Shown here piece by piece: positions 1-9,324 of a stretch of DNA of 64,000 nt. The position numbers and the translations under genes were made by a program. Under the pieces are notes generated by a model that was given only the letters and a program-made list of their open reading frames with translations, was not told where the DNA came from and did no database searches. Source of the stretch: Methylobacillus flagellatus_A (lineage in GTDB: Bacteria; Pseudomonadota; Gammaproteobacteria; Burkholderiales; Methylophilaceae); NCBI RefSeq assembly GCF_031344055.1, contig NZ_JADBEN010000001.1. The stretch is one strand, 5' to 3'. The number at the start of each line of letters is the position of its first letter. The stretch's first letter is position 1.

Positions 1-2839
1 GCCTGGCGTCGAGCTTGCGGCCGAAGCCGCAGAACTGGCCGTAGTTGGAGTCGCCCAAGGCCAGCACGGCGTATTGCAGGCCGGATAATGCCGTGTTTTC
101 CGTCTGCAATGCGGTCCAGAACTGGCTGCCGTTGTCGGGCGGGTCGCCATCGCCGAAGGTGCTGGCCAGCAGAATGGCAAGGCCGGCTTCTGCCAGGCTG
201 GCAGGCTTGACCTCGTCCATGCTGCTGAGCACGGTTTGCCAGCCCTCCGCCTGCAGCCTGGCGGCACACCGGCTGGCGAAGGTTTCGGCGTTGCCGGTTT
301 GCGATGCCCAGAGGATATGAACGGCAGGCTGGGAAGGGGCATCCTGATCGTGCTCGGCTGGCAGGCTGCCAGGCGCAATCCAGGTGCGGGAGAACAATCC
401 GGCCAGCATGCCGTCGACCAGGGTCTTTTTCTCCGGCGGCAATGGGGCGGTTGGCGGCAGCGTAGGCACGCCGCCCGCCTGGCGCGAAGCGTCGCTGCGC
501 AGTCCGGTCAGGTACCCTTGCAGGTAGAGCTGTTCCATCGGTTCCAGCTTGACGGCAGGGATGTCGTCAAGGCCGAGCAGTTGTGCCAGTGCGTCAATAT
601 CTCTCATGGCGATTTCCTTCGTGTTGCTTATGCTTGCCCGCGTGTTGCCGCTTGTCTCGGCAGCTGCGTCCAGCGTGTTCTGGGCGGGACTTTCCACTCT
701 GGCGAGGGCGACGGCGCTGAACTTGAATTCGGGTTGTTGCGACAATGGGTCTATGGCATCGCTGGTGACGGCATTGATCGCCAGGTCGTCGCCGAAGACG
801 TCGTTCCAGTGGAATGGCGCGAAGCAATTGCCGGGACGGACGCGCGTGGTGACTACTGCCGGCAATACCGCTGATCCGCGGCGCGAGCGGATTGCGACCC
901 GGTCCTGGTCCCGGATGCCGAGGCTGGCTGCGTCTTCGGGATGCAGCTCGACGAACGGCCCCGGGTTGAGCTTGTTCAGGGTGGGGATCTTGCCGGTCTT
1001 GGTCAGGGTATGCCATTGGTGCTGCAGGCGGCCGGTGTTGAGGACAATAGGAAAGTCCTGGTCCGGCATTTCCGCAGGCGGCAGCCAGGGCCGGGCAAAG
1101 AACATGCCCTTGCCGCTTTCGGTGGCAAAAGCGATGCGCGGACGCTCGCCGTCCTCCTGCATTTTAATCTGCTGGCTGATGCCGTCATTGAGATAGCGGA
1201 TAGGGTGGCGGTCTTGCGCATTATCCGGCGCGCAAGGCCATTGCACGGGGGTTGCGCGCAGGCGCTGGTGGCTCACGCCGCGGATGTCGTAGCCGGTCTT
1301 GGGGTTGGAGGCACGGCGGATTTCATCGAACACCTCGGCGGCAGAGGAGTAGCTGAAGCCTTCGGCATAGCCCATTTCGCAGGCGATGCTGGCGATGATC
1401 TGCCAGTCGGGCATGGCTTCTCCCGGCGGCGGCACGGCCTGCTGCATCAGCGTCATGTTGCGTTCCGAGTTGATCATCACGCCTTCTGCTTCGGCCCAGA
1501 GCGCGCCGGGCAGCAGGATGTCGGCATAGCGGTTGGTTTCCGTATCGAGGTAGGCGTCCTGGGTGATGACGAGTTCCGCGCGCTCCAGTGCGGCAATGAC
1601 GTTCTTGCGGTTGGCGACGCTCGCGACCGGATTGGTGCAGATGATCCAGCAAGCCTTGATCTTGCCCGCGGCCATCTGCTCGAACATGGCGACGGTGCCG
1701 CCCGCCGAACGGGTATGCAGGGTGCCTGCGGGAACATCCCAGAGGTTCTCGATGAAGGCGCGGTCCTGTTCCGCCAGCACCGAGCGTTGTCCGGGCAGGC
1801 CTGGCCCCATGTAGCCCATTTCGCGGCCGCCCATGGCATTGGGCTGGCCAGTGAGCGAGAAGGGCCCGCTGCCGGGGCGGCAGATCGCTCCGGTGGCGAG
1901 GTGCAGGTTGCAGATGGCGTTGGTGTGCCAGGTGCCGTGCGTGCTCTGGTTGAGCCCCATGGTCCAGCAGCTCATCCAGTTGCTTGCCTTGCCTATCCAT
2001 TCGGCCGCCTGGCGGATGTCGGTTTCCGGGATACCGGTGATTTCGGAGACTGTTTCAGGCGAATAATCTTCAAGGAATGCCGGCATGGCTTCCCAGCCTT
2101 CGGTGAAGCTGGCGATGAAGTCCGGGTCGGTATGGCCGTTCTTGTGCAGCAAGTGCAGCAGGCCGTTGAGCAAGGCCATATCGGTGCCGGGCCTGATTTG
2201 CATGAAGAGGTGGGCCTTTTCCGCCGTGGCATTGCGACGGGGATCGACCACGATCAGCCTGGCGCCGGCCTTGACCCTGTCCATCATGCGCAGGAACAGG
2301 ATGGGATGGCAGTCCGCCATATTGGCGCCGGTGACGAAGAACAGGTCGGCCTGGTCGAAATCCTGATAGGAGCCGGGCGGGCCGTCGGCTCCCAGTGAAA
2401 GTTTGTACCCACTTCCAGCACTAGCCATGCATAGCCTGGAGTTGGACTCGATGTTGTTGCTGCCGATATAGCCCTTGACCAGTTTGTTGGCGAGGTATTG
2501 CGACTCGATCGACATTTGCCCCGAGACATAGAGCGCCACGGCATCGGGGCCGTGTTCGTCTATGATGGCGCGCAGGCGGCGTGCGGATTCCTTGATGGCC
2601 TGGTCCATGCCGATGCGTGCGGGCTCGGCATTGCGCTGCCGGCGCAGGTAGGCATGCTCCAGCCGTCCCGAAGCCGTGATCGCCTGCGCGCAGGTGCTGC
2701 CCTTGGTGCATAGGCGGCCGTAATTGGCCGGGTGCTGCTTGTCTCCCGCGACCTTGACGATGCGCTCGTCCTCGACTTCCATGACAATGCCGCAGCCGAC
2801 GCCGCAATAAGGGCAGACCGATTTGACTTGCGTTGCCAT
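1..2839 (-). CDS. nasA: Assimilatory nitrate reductase fused to sulfite-reductase-type flavoprotein (partial)
   Basis: Open from ATG at 2839 to the window edge (946 codons, 3' end missing); I checked the frame at both ends and in the middle. The N-terminus carries a [4Fe-4S] motif, C9, C12, C16 and C44 (CPYCGVGCG...LCTKG), followed by a molybdopterin oxidoreductase domain and a dinucleotide-binding domain ending near residue 700. From about residue 745 (MRDIDALAQLLG) the sequence resembles the start of CysJ, and near residue 843 a flavodoxin FMN motif (WASQTGNAE) begins. This is therefore a cytoplasmic Mo-bisMGD nitrate reductase carrying its own flavoprotein electron donor, with a predicted FAD/NAD(P)H module beyond the edge. 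It lies 22 nt after nirD and is the last visible gene of nirB-nirD-nasA. The nitrate reductase assignment is strong; the missing C-terminal module is inferred. Confidence 0.93.
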   Translation of the reverse strand, partial: MATQVKSVCPYCGVGCGIVMEVEDERIVKVAGDKQHPANYGRLCTKGSTCAQAITASGRLEHAYLRRQRNAEPARIGMDQAIKESARRLRAIIDEHGPDAVALYVSGQMSIESQYLANKLVKGYIGSNNIESNSRLCMASAGSGYKLSLGADGPPGSYQDFDQADLFFVTGANMADCHPILFLRMMDRVKAGARLIVVDPRRNATAEKAHLFMQIRPGTDMALLNGLLHLLHKNGHTDPDFIASFTEGWEAMPAFLEDYSPETVSEITGIPETDIRQAAEWIGKASNWMSCWTMGLNQSTHGTWHTNAICNLHLATGAICRPGSGPFSLTGQPNAMGGREMGYMGPGLPGQRSVLAEQDRAFIENLWDVPAGTLHTRSAGGTVAMFEQMAAGKIKACWIICTNPVASVANRKNVIAALERAELVITQDAYLDTETNRYADILLPGALWAEAEGVMINSERNMTLMQQAVPPPGEAMPDWQIIASIACEMGYAEGFSYSSAAEVFDEIRRASNPKTGYDIRGVSHQRLRATPVQWPCAPDNAQDRHPIRYLNDGISQQIKMQEDGERPRIAFATESGKGMFFARPWLPPAEMPDQDFPIVLNTGRLQHQWHTLTKTGKIPTLNKLNPGPFVELHPEDAASLGIRDQDRVAIRSRRGSAVLPAVVTTRVRPGNCFAPFHWNDVFGDDLAINAVTSDAIDPLSQQPEFKFSAVALARVESPAQNTLDAAAETSGNTRASISNTKEIAMRDIDALAQLLGLDDIPAVKLEPMEQLYLQGYLTGLRSDASRQAGGVPTLPPTAPLPPEKKTLVDGMLAGLFSRTWIAPGSLPAEHDQDAPSQPAVHILWASQTGNAETFASRCAARLQAEGWQTVLSSMDEVKPASLAEAGLAILLASTFGDGDPPDNGSQFWTALQTENTALSGLQYAVLALGDSNYGQFCGFGRKLDAR

Positions 2840-2861
2840 CGCGTGCTGGTTCCGTTCCGGC

Positions 2862-3254
2862 CTAGGCCTGCACCCAGACTGCGCCATCGCGCAACTCCAC
2901 AGGGTAGGTAGTCAAGCGGGTGGCGGCGTTTTCCACGCAGATGCCGGTGCGCAACTGGTAATGGTGCTTGTAGATGGGCGACGCGACGACCGGCTCGCCG
3001 CCCAGGTCGCCGACGATGCCGCGCGAGAGCACGTTGGCGCCGCTGTGCGGATCATGGTTGTCGATGGCGTACAGCACGTCGTCCTGCATGCGGAAAATCG
3101 CGACTTGATGCCCTTCCACCAAGGCGCATACGCCCGTGTCGGGCCAGATGTCCTCCAGCGCGCAGACCGGCTGCCATGCCCCTTCCATACCGGCGGACAT
3201 GGACATTTGCTCGATTGTGTTCCTGGATGAAGCGGTTTGTTGTAATTGGCTCAT
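2862..3254 (-). CDS. nirD: Nitrite reductase (NADH) small subunit
   Basis: 130-residue Rieske-fold protein (WQPVCALEDIWPDTGVCALVEGHQVAIFR, then IYKHHYQLRTG and GAVWVQA). It lacks the Cys/His ligands of a true Rieske centre, as is normal for NirD. It partners NirB in reducing nitrite to ammonium in the cytoplasm. The N-terminal 25 or so residues are a low-complexity extension. It sits 12 nt after nirB and 22 nt before nasA, so the three are probably one transcript. Confidence 0.92.
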   Translation of the reverse strand: MSQLQQTASSRNTIEQMSMSAGMEGAWQPVCALEDIWPDTGVCALVEGHQVAIFRMQDDVLYAIDNHDPHSGANVLSRGIVGDLGGEPVVASPIYKHHYQLRTGICVENAATRLTTYPVELRDGAVWVQA

Positions 3255-3266
3255 GGGTTTGCTCCG

Positions 3267-5831
3267 TTACTCGGCAAGTGCGAGGATGGGAATGACCTTC
3301 GCCTGCTGTTTTTCCTGTGGTGTGGCGGGGCGCATTTGCTCGCGTTCCTTGACGAAGACGATATTGGCGTCGCCAGCCATGCTGTTGACGAAGCTGCGGA
3401 AGCGCTTGCGCACTTCGGGGTCGGTGACTGCGGTCTTCCATTCGTCCTGGTAGTTGTCCACGACATGCTGCATCTGCGCTTCCAGTTCCGCGCCCAGGCC
3501 CAGCGAATCGTTGATGATGACGTCCTTGAGGTAATCCAGGCCGCCCTCGAGGTTGTCGCGCCAGGTGCTGGTGCGTTGCAGGCGGTCGGCGGTGCGGATG
3601 TAGAACATCAGGAAGCGGTCTATCATGCGCACCAGCTCTTGCTTGCTCAGGTCGCTCGCGAGCAGCTCGGCATGGCGCGGCTTCATGCCGCCGTTGCCGC
3701 AGACATAGAGATTCCAGCCGTTCTCGGTGGCGATCACGCCAACGTCCTTGCCTTGCGCCTCGGCGCATTCGCGCGTGCAGCCCGAGACACCGAACTTGAT
3801 CTTGTGCGGCGCGCGCAGGCCCTTGTAGCGGTTTTCCAGCTGCACGGCGAGGCCCACGCTGTCGTCCACGCCGTAGCGGCACCAGGTGGAGCCGACGCAG
3901 CTTTTCACAGTGCGCAGCGACTTGCCGTAGGCGTGGCCGGATTCAAAGCCTGCGGCGATGAGTTCTTCCCAGATATTGGGCAATTGCTCGACGCGCGCGC
4001 CGAACATGTCCACGCGCGCGCCGCCGGTGACCTTGGTGTAAAGGCCGTATTTCTTGGCGATATTGCCGATGGCGATTAGCCCGTCGGGCGTGACCTCGCC
4101 GCCGGGCATGCGCGGCACGACCGAGTAGCTGCCGTCCTTCTGGATATTGCCGAGGAAATAGTCGTTGGAGTCCTGCAGCGAAGCCAGGTCCTTCTTGAGG
4201 ATGAAGTCGTTCCAGCAGGAAGCGAGGATGCTGGCGGCGGTGGGCTTGCAGATATCGCAGCCCAGGCCCTTGCCGTGTTTTTCCAGCAGTTCGTCGAAAG
4301 ACCTGATCTGGCCCACACGCACCAGGTGGTAAAGCTCCTGGCGCGAGTAGGGGAAGTGTTCGCATAAGTGGTTGTTCACTGTCATGCCCAGCTTGACCAT
4401 TTGCGCCTTCATCACTTGCGTGACCAGCGGCACGCAGCCGCCGCAGGAAGTCCCTGCCTGGGTGCAGGCTTTGATCTCGCCGATGGAGCAGGCGCCATTG
4501 GCGACCGCCTCGCCGATCTGGCCCTTGGTGACGTTGTTGCACGAGCACATGACGGCACTGTCGGGCAGGGCATCCACGCCCAGGCCGGGTTTTTCCTTGC
4601 CGTCGCTGGCAGGCAGGATCAGGAACTCGGGGTTTTCCGGCAATGGCATGTCATTGACCGCCATTTGCTGCAGGGTGCCGTATTCATCGGCATTGCCGAT
4701 CAGCACCGCGCCGAGCAGTTTCTTGCCGTCCTCGCTGACGACGATCTTCTTGTAGATCTTGCGGACTTCATCCAGGTATTGGTAGCTGCGCGCGCCGTGG
4801 GTTTCGCCATGCGCATCGCCGACGCTGGCGACATCTACGCCCATGAGCTTGAGCTTGGTGCTCATGTCGGCACCCTGGAAAACCGCGGCGGCATCGCCGG
4901 CAAGATGGGCGCAGGCGATGCGCGCCATGTCGTAGCCAGGGGCGACCAGGCCGTACATCTGCCCGTTCCAGCTTGCGCATTCGCCAATCGCATAGATGTC
5001 GTGGTCGCTGGAGCGGCAGAACTCGTCAATCGCGATACCGCCGCGCGCGCCGATCGCGAGGCCGGATTCGCGGGCCAGCTCGTCGCGGGGACGGATGCCG
5101 GCAGAAAAGACAATCATGTCGGTCTCGAGCCAGGTTTCGTCGAAGAACACCATGCGATGGCGGGCAGTGGCGCCGTCGGTGATGTTGACCGTGTTGCGGC
5201 TGGTGTGCACATGCACGCCGAGTTCCTCGATCTTGGTGAGCAGCACGCGGCCGCCGCTCTCGTCCACCTGCACCGCCATCAGGCGCGGGGCGAATTCCAC
5301 CACGTGGGTCTCCAGCCCCATGTCGCGCAGGGCCTTGGCACATTCCAGGCCCAGCAGGCCACCGCCGACCACGACGCCGCTCCTGGCGGTGGCGCCTGCC
5401 GCGGTCATGGCTTCCAGGTCTTCGATGGTGCGGTAGACGAAGCAGTTCTCGCGGTCGCGCCCGGGCACGGGCGGCACGAAAGGCACGGAGCCGGTAGCCA
5501 ATACCAGCTTGTCGTATGGCAGCACCGTGCCGTCGGTCAGGCTGACGCTATGCTGGCGGCGGTCGATGTGGCTGACGCGGGTGTTCAGGCGCAGCTCCAG
5601 GCCGAGGCGGTCATAGAAGCCGGGCTCGACCAATGAAAGGTCTTCAGCCGTGCTGCCCGAGAAGAAGCTGGAAAGATGCACGCGGTCATAAGCAGGGCGC
5701 GGTTCTTCGCCCAGCACTGTCACTTGCAGGTTTTCTGCGGCGAGGTCAGGATGGCGCTTGACCAGCTCCTGTACAAAGTAGTGGCCGACCATGCCGTTGC
5801 CGACGACCACTATGCGGGTGTATTCATTCAT
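3267..5831 (-). CDS. nirB: Nitrite reductase (NADH) large subunit
   Basis: About 854 residues from MNEYTRIVVVGNGMVG; an in-frame ATG 24 bp further upstream (5855) would add MHLMGNTT. Order of domains: FAD/NADH oxidoreductase (GNGMVG near residue 10, second GGGLLG near residue 155), a BFD-like [2Fe-2S] domain (CSCNNVTKG and CGGCVP, around residues 410-460), then the nitrite/sulfite reductase half-domain and the siroheme/[4Fe-4S] motifs CVGSTWC and GCTREC near residues 625-675. It catalyses six-electron reduction of nitrite to ammonium. It is the first gene after the leader and sigma-54 promoter at 5914-6084. Confidence 0.95.
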   Translation of the reverse strand: MNEYTRIVVVGNGMVGHYFVQELVKRHPDLAAENLQVTVLGEEPRPAYDRVHLSSFFSGSTAEDLSLVEPGFYDRLGLELRLNTRVSHIDRRQHSVSLTDGTVLPYDKLVLATGSVPFVPPVPGRDRENCFVYRTIEDLEAMTAAGATARSGVVVGGGLLGLECAKALRDMGLETHVVEFAPRLMAVQVDESGGRVLLTKIEELGVHVHTSRNTVNITDGATARHRMVFFDETWLETDMIVFSAGIRPRDELARESGLAIGARGGIAIDEFCRSSDHDIYAIGECASWNGQMYGLVAPGYDMARIACAHLAGDAAAVFQGADMSTKLKLMGVDVASVGDAHGETHGARSYQYLDEVRKIYKKIVVSEDGKKLLGAVLIGNADEYGTLQQMAVNDMPLPENPEFLILPASDGKEKPGLGVDALPDSAVMCSCNNVTKGQIGEAVANGACSIGEIKACTQAGTSCGGCVPLVTQVMKAQMVKLGMTVNNHLCEHFPYSRQELYHLVRVGQIRSFDELLEKHGKGLGCDICKPTAASILASCWNDFILKKDLASLQDSNDYFLGNIQKDGSYSVVPRMPGGEVTPDGLIAIGNIAKKYGLYTKVTGGARVDMFGARVEQLPNIWEELIAAGFESGHAYGKSLRTVKSCVGSTWCRYGVDDSVGLAVQLENRYKGLRAPHKIKFGVSGCTRECAEAQGKDVGVIATENGWNLYVCGNGGMKPRHAELLASDLSKQELVRMIDRFLMFYIRTADRLQRTSTWRDNLEGGLDYLKDVIINDSLGLGAELEAQMQHVVDNYQDEWKTAVTDPEVRKRFRSFVNSMAGDANIVFVKEREQMRPATPQEKQQAKVIPILALAE

Positions 5832-5913
5832 CGTAGTGTTTCCCATCAGGTGCAAGCACGCCGGCCTATGGCACTCGTCTTTCCATGGTCATGCGTTGCT
5901 GTTGCGTAAGCCC

Positions 5914-5987
5914 AAAAACAAAAACGGCGTCCATGGCTTGCGCAGCGACTGCCAGGGGCAGTGCGTAAGCAAGCTATGGACGCCGTT
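5914..5987 (-). terminator. Leader attenuator (intrinsic terminator) upstream of nirB
   Basis: On the minus strand a long inverted repeat (ACGGCGTCCATrGCTTGC... pairing with its complement) is followed by TTTTTGTTTTTG. It stands between the predicted transcription start and nirB, about 80 nt before the start codon, so it would stop transcription before the operon unless antiterminated. The upstream arm shares bases with the hexaloop hairpin at 5978-5991, so the two folds exclude each other. Confidence 0.88.
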
Positions 5988-5991
5988 GTCC
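5978..5991 (-). promoter_or_regulatory. ANTAR (NasR-type) hexaloop hairpin, nirB leader
   Basis: Minus strand reads GGAC-AACGGC-GTCC: a 4-bp stem with a six-base loop having A at position 1 and G at position 4. That is the known signature of RNA hairpins bound by ANTAR-domain antiterminators. The same module occurs at 11654-11667 and 15999-16012, each time overlapping the 5' arm of a terminator. A second upstream hairpin can be drawn (TTTCC...GGAAA near 6000-6017), but I see no loop shared with the other leaders. Confidence 0.83.
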
Positions 5992-6068
5992 ACAAAAGGA
6001 TTTCCTGACTACGGAAACCCTCCTGCTAAAAATACTCATCGTCAATGAACGAGATTTGCTACCAGATA

Positions 6069-6084
6069 AGCAATGGGCATGCCA
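6069..6084 (-). promoter_or_regulatory. Sigma-54 promoter of nirBD-nasA
   Basis: Minus strand TGGCATGCCCATTGCT matches the -24/-12 consensus TGGCACG-N4-TTGCW with one mismatch and correct GG-to-GC spacing. Transcription would start near 6058, giving a leader of about 225 nt before nirB that contains the hairpin and terminator. The rest of 6085-6328 holds no gene. It has a TGCACC half-site near 6249 that could be an NtrC contact (weak). Confidence 0.82.
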
Positions 6085-6328
6085 ACATGGTTTATGCCGT
6101 AGCCACAAACCCGAGAAAATCGTGTAACCCATTTTTCCATATGGATTTTCTTGTCATCCGATATGCGCAGCCATTCATTTTGGAGAGGCGTCAGCATACG
6201 CAGGATGAATCAGGACGGCGCACGTTAATGACGCCGATTAAAAACGATTGCACCAGAATTGATCTTTCAATAATAGGAAGTGTTTTCATCTGGATAGCGG
6301 GGCGGATTCGCTCAAAGGTAGTGTGTTG

Positions 6329-8026
6329 CTAGGAAATGAACAGCAGGTAGACCAGGATCACATTGGCGAGCAGCGAGCATACCGCCAGCCACTGCCATTG
6401 CTGCAGGCGCGCCCGCGCGAACAGCGGGGTGCGCTGTACCGGCAGGATGGGGCGGATTTCACCGACTTCCAACGCCAGCAGCATTTCCTCCGCGGTTTCA
6501 AAGCGGGAGGCCGGGTTGCGTGCCACGGCCTTGAGGATGATGTTTTCCAGCCAGCCGGGGATGTCGGGACGATAGCGGGTGGGCGGCACGGGATCGCCGA
6601 AGCGCGGGTGCTGGAACGGCTCGATCTCGCCGTAAGGGTATTTGCGCGTCAGCAGGTGGTAGAGCGTGACGCCCGCCGCAAAGAGGTCGCTGCGCACCGA
6701 GGCTGCTTGCTGGGTCTCGAACAATTCCGGCGCCATGAAGCTGGGGGTGCCGGGGTTGGACATGGAGTCATCCTGCGGGTGGTTGCCGCTGGAGGCGACG
6801 CCGAGATCAAGGATGCGCAAGCGGTTGTCCTTGCCAATGTGCAGGTTGGCGGGCTTGATGTCGCGGTGCAGGATATGCAGCCGGTGCAGGGCGCCGATCC
6901 CGCGCAGCATCTCTATCCCGATCCGCGTGACGCCGGCCGTGGTGAAGTGGTGCCCGTGTTGCAGGCGGTACTGCAGGGTAGCGCCTTCGTGCCAGCTCAT
7001 CACGTAATACAGCTTGCTGCGCTGGCCGGCATCGAGCGGCAGCACCTGGGGCAGGTATTGCGACATGATGCGCTTGGCGAGCCACTCTTCGTTGAGCAGG
7101 GCCTGGCAGCTCTGGCGATCCTCAGCCAATAAGGGCTGCAAGGTTTTCAGCACCCATAGCTGGCCGCTCTGGCGGTGCCTGACTTTGTATACCAGGCTGG
7201 CGCGGGATTGGTGCAACAGCTCCACGATCTCGAAGTCGTCGAGATGATCGCCAGCCTTGAGCTTGGAAGGCAATGCGAGCTGGCGGCCTTCGGCCAGGTG
7301 GTCGGTGAGCGTTTCCTTGCCTGGCGTGATGACGCGTACCGCCACTGCCGTGGCGTTATCGTTGCCTCCAGCTGCCAGGGCCAGGCGCGTGAGTTCGTCG
7401 CAGATGCGTTGCGGATGGTCGTACAGGCCCAGAATATGGTGGATGACTTGCTGCTCCAAGGCGGCCCAGACGCCATCGGTCATCAATGCGTAGACATCGC
7501 CGGCCTGTATGCCGCCTTCCGCATAGTCCACGTTGAGCTGCTGATCCAGGCCGACGGCGCGCTTGAGCACGTGGCGCATATCCGGCCTGTCCCAGACATG
7601 ATCGGCGGTAAGCAGCTCCAGTTTGCCCGCGCGCAGGCGGTACAGGCGGCTGTCGCCCACATGCCCTGAATAATAGCGCTGGCCGCGCAATACCAGGAGC
7701 GACAGGGTCGTCGCCATGCCTGCCATTTCACGGTGCTGCGAGGCCTGCGCAAGCAGCCAGCGGTTGGCCGCTGTGATCACCTTGTCCAATGCTGCCGGGA
7801 TTTCCCAGGTGTCGGGGGTGGCGTAGTAGTCCGTCAGCAGGCTGCGCACGGTCATTTCGGCGGCTTCGCGTCCGCCGGCATTGCCGCTGACGCCGTCGGC
7901 CACGGCAAAGACGGCGCCCTTGACATTGAGGATGGCGCCGGCAGGCGTCACCATGCCCGCAAAATCCTCGTTGCGTTCGCGCTGCCCGGTGACCGAGCTC
8001 GAGCCCGTGGTGAATTCCAGCGCCAT
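6329..8026 (-). CDS. Membrane-anchored bifunctional PP2C phosphatase / Ser-Thr kinase
   Basis: 565 residues. N-terminal PP2C domain (about 1-235) with ADGVSGNAGG, GHVGDSRLY, LMTDGVW and GGNDNAT. Then a Hanks-type kinase (about 265-520) with HRDIKPAN; DLG replaces the usual DFG, and the APE-loop motif is present (MAPEL). The last 25 residues form one membrane segment (WLAVCSLLANVILVYLLFIS). It starts 9 nt after narK and ends unit B. Such PP2C-kinase fusions are known neighbours of nitrate transporters, for example in Pseudomonas. The substrate is not established; regulation of nitrate uptake is my inference. Confidence 0.87.
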   Translation of the reverse strand: MALEFTTGSSSVTGQRERNEDFAGMVTPAGAILNVKGAVFAVADGVSGNAGGREAAEMTVRSLLTDYYATPDTWEIPAALDKVITAANRWLLAQASQHREMAGMATTLSLLVLRGQRYYSGHVGDSRLYRLRAGKLELLTADHVWDRPDMRHVLKRAVGLDQQLNVDYAEGGIQAGDVYALMTDGVWAALEQQVIHHILGLYDHPQRICDELTRLALAAGGNDNATAVAVRVITPGKETLTDHLAEGRQLALPSKLKAGDHLDDFEIVELLHQSRASLVYKVRHRQSGQLWVLKTLQPLLAEDRQSCQALLNEEWLAKRIMSQYLPQVLPLDAGQRSKLYYVMSWHEGATLQYRLQHGHHFTTAGVTRIGIEMLRGIGALHRLHILHRDIKPANLHIGKDNRLRILDLGVASSGNHPQDDSMSNPGTPSFMAPELFETQQAASVRSDLFAAGVTLYHLLTRKYPYGEIEPFQHPRFGDPVPPTRYRPDIPGWLENIILKAVARNPASRFETAEEMLLALEVGEIRPILPVQRTPLFARARLQQWQWLAVCSLLANVILVYLLFIS

Positions 8027-8035
8027 GCGGTTCTA

Positions 8036-9247
8036 CTATACCCTGGCGCTGGTGACGGCGGCGGAGCCCCAGGTGGTGCGCCAGCGCTCCTTGACCATGG
8101 TCAGGCCGAACAGGGCGACGACCGCCAGGCTGGCGAACATGGCCAGGCCGAGCTGGTAGTTGCCGGTAATCTGCTTGGAGTATCCCAGGCTGGAAGCCAG
8201 GTAGAAACCACCGATGCCACCTGCCATGCCGATCAGGCCGGTCATCACGCCGATCTCCTTGCGGAAGCGCTGCGGCACGAGTTGGAATACCGCGCCATTG
8301 CCCATCCCCAGGGCGATCATCGCCAGCACCACGACGGCCAGGCCTGCCAGTTGCTGGCTCAAGCCAAAGCTGAGGATGAACAGGAAGGCGGCAGCGAGGA
8401 TATACATGGCGCTCAGGGTGCGGATACCGCCGATCCGGTCGGCCAGGTTGCCGCCAATCGGGCGCACCAAGGAGCCGGCGAAGACGCAGGCCGCGGTGAA
8501 ATAGCCCGCATGCACCGGGTCGAGGCCGTACTGGTCGTTGAAGTAGATGGTGAGCGAAGAGGCCATGCCGACAAAGCCGCCGAAGGTCACGCTATAGAAA
8601 AACATGAACCACCAGGCATCCTTGTCCTGCAGTACCTTGAGGTATTCGGCGAGCGACTTTGATTCAGGCGGGTTGGGCGCGTCCTTGGCGAGCATCGTAT
8701 AGAGCACGAGCGTGATCACGAGGGGAATCAAGGCGAGGCCGAATACATTGTTCCAGCCGAATGCCAGCGCCAGTCCGGGGGCGAACAGCGCAGCCAGCGC
8801 GGTGCCGGAGTTGCCAGCGCCCGCTATTCCAAGCGCGGTGCCCTGGTGCTCGGGCGGGTACCAGCGTGAAGCCAGCGGCAGTGCCACGGCAAAGGATGCG
8901 CCCGCAACCCCGAGGAATACGCCCAGGATCAGGGTCTGCTGATAACTGTGAATGCCGTTCAGCCAGGCGAAGGCCAATGCGGCGATCACGATGAGCTGGC
9001 CAATCAGGCCTGCCATTTTCGGCTGGATCTGGTCGACCAGCACGCCCATGACCAGGCGCAGCAGGGCGCCCGTCAATACCGGCGTGGCCACCATCATGCC
9101 TTTTTGCGCCGGGGTCAGGGCCAGGTCGGCGGCAATCTGCACGGCCAAGGGGCCAAGCAGCACCCATACCATGAAACTGAGGTCGAAATAGAGAAAAGCA
9201 GAGAACAATGTCGGTTTGTGGCCTGCCTGCCAGAAACTTTTTTTCAT
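8036..9247 (-). CDS. narK: Nitrate/nitrite transporter, major facilitator family
   Basis: 403 residues from MKKSFWQAGHKPTLFSAF, the usual start of assimilatory NarK/NasA-type carriers, with AAGGAAATATC just upstream; an upstream in-frame start at 9328 would add 27 unrelated-looking residues. About twelve hydrophobic segments. Conserved nitrate-porter regions are visible (FDLSFMVWVLLGPL, GVAGASFAVALPLASRWYPPEHQG, GNSGTALAALFAPGLA). It imports nitrate across the inner membrane. It lies between cobA and the PP2C/kinase gene in unit B. Confidence 0.92.
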   Translation of the reverse strand: MKKSFWQAGHKPTLFSAFLYFDLSFMVWVLLGPLAVQIAADLALTPAQKGMMVATPVLTGALLRLVMGVLVDQIQPKMAGLIGQLIVIAALAFAWLNGIHSYQQTLILGVFLGVAGASFAVALPLASRWYPPEHQGTALGIAGAGNSGTALAALFAPGLALAFGWNNVFGLALIPLVITLVLYTMLAKDAPNPPESKSLAEYLKVLQDKDAWWFMFFYSVTFGGFVGMASSLTIYFNDQYGLDPVHAGYFTAACVFAGSLVRPIGGNLADRIGGIRTLSAMYILAAAFLFILSFGLSQQLAGLAVVVLAMIALGMGNGAVFQLVPQRFRKEIGVMTGLIGMAGGIGGFYLASSLGYSKQITGNYQLGLAMFASLAVVALFGLTMVKERWRTTWGSAAVTSARV

Positions 9248-9324
9248 GATATTTCCTTGAGTAGTGGATTGGGGGCGCGCGCTGACCGGAACTGCACCTG
9301 GCCACGCGATGATGTCGTCTCTCT

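Noticed and set aside
941..2398. 485-codon plus-strand frame opposite nasA
   Set aside because: Antisense shadow of the nitrate reductase; no protein-like motifs.
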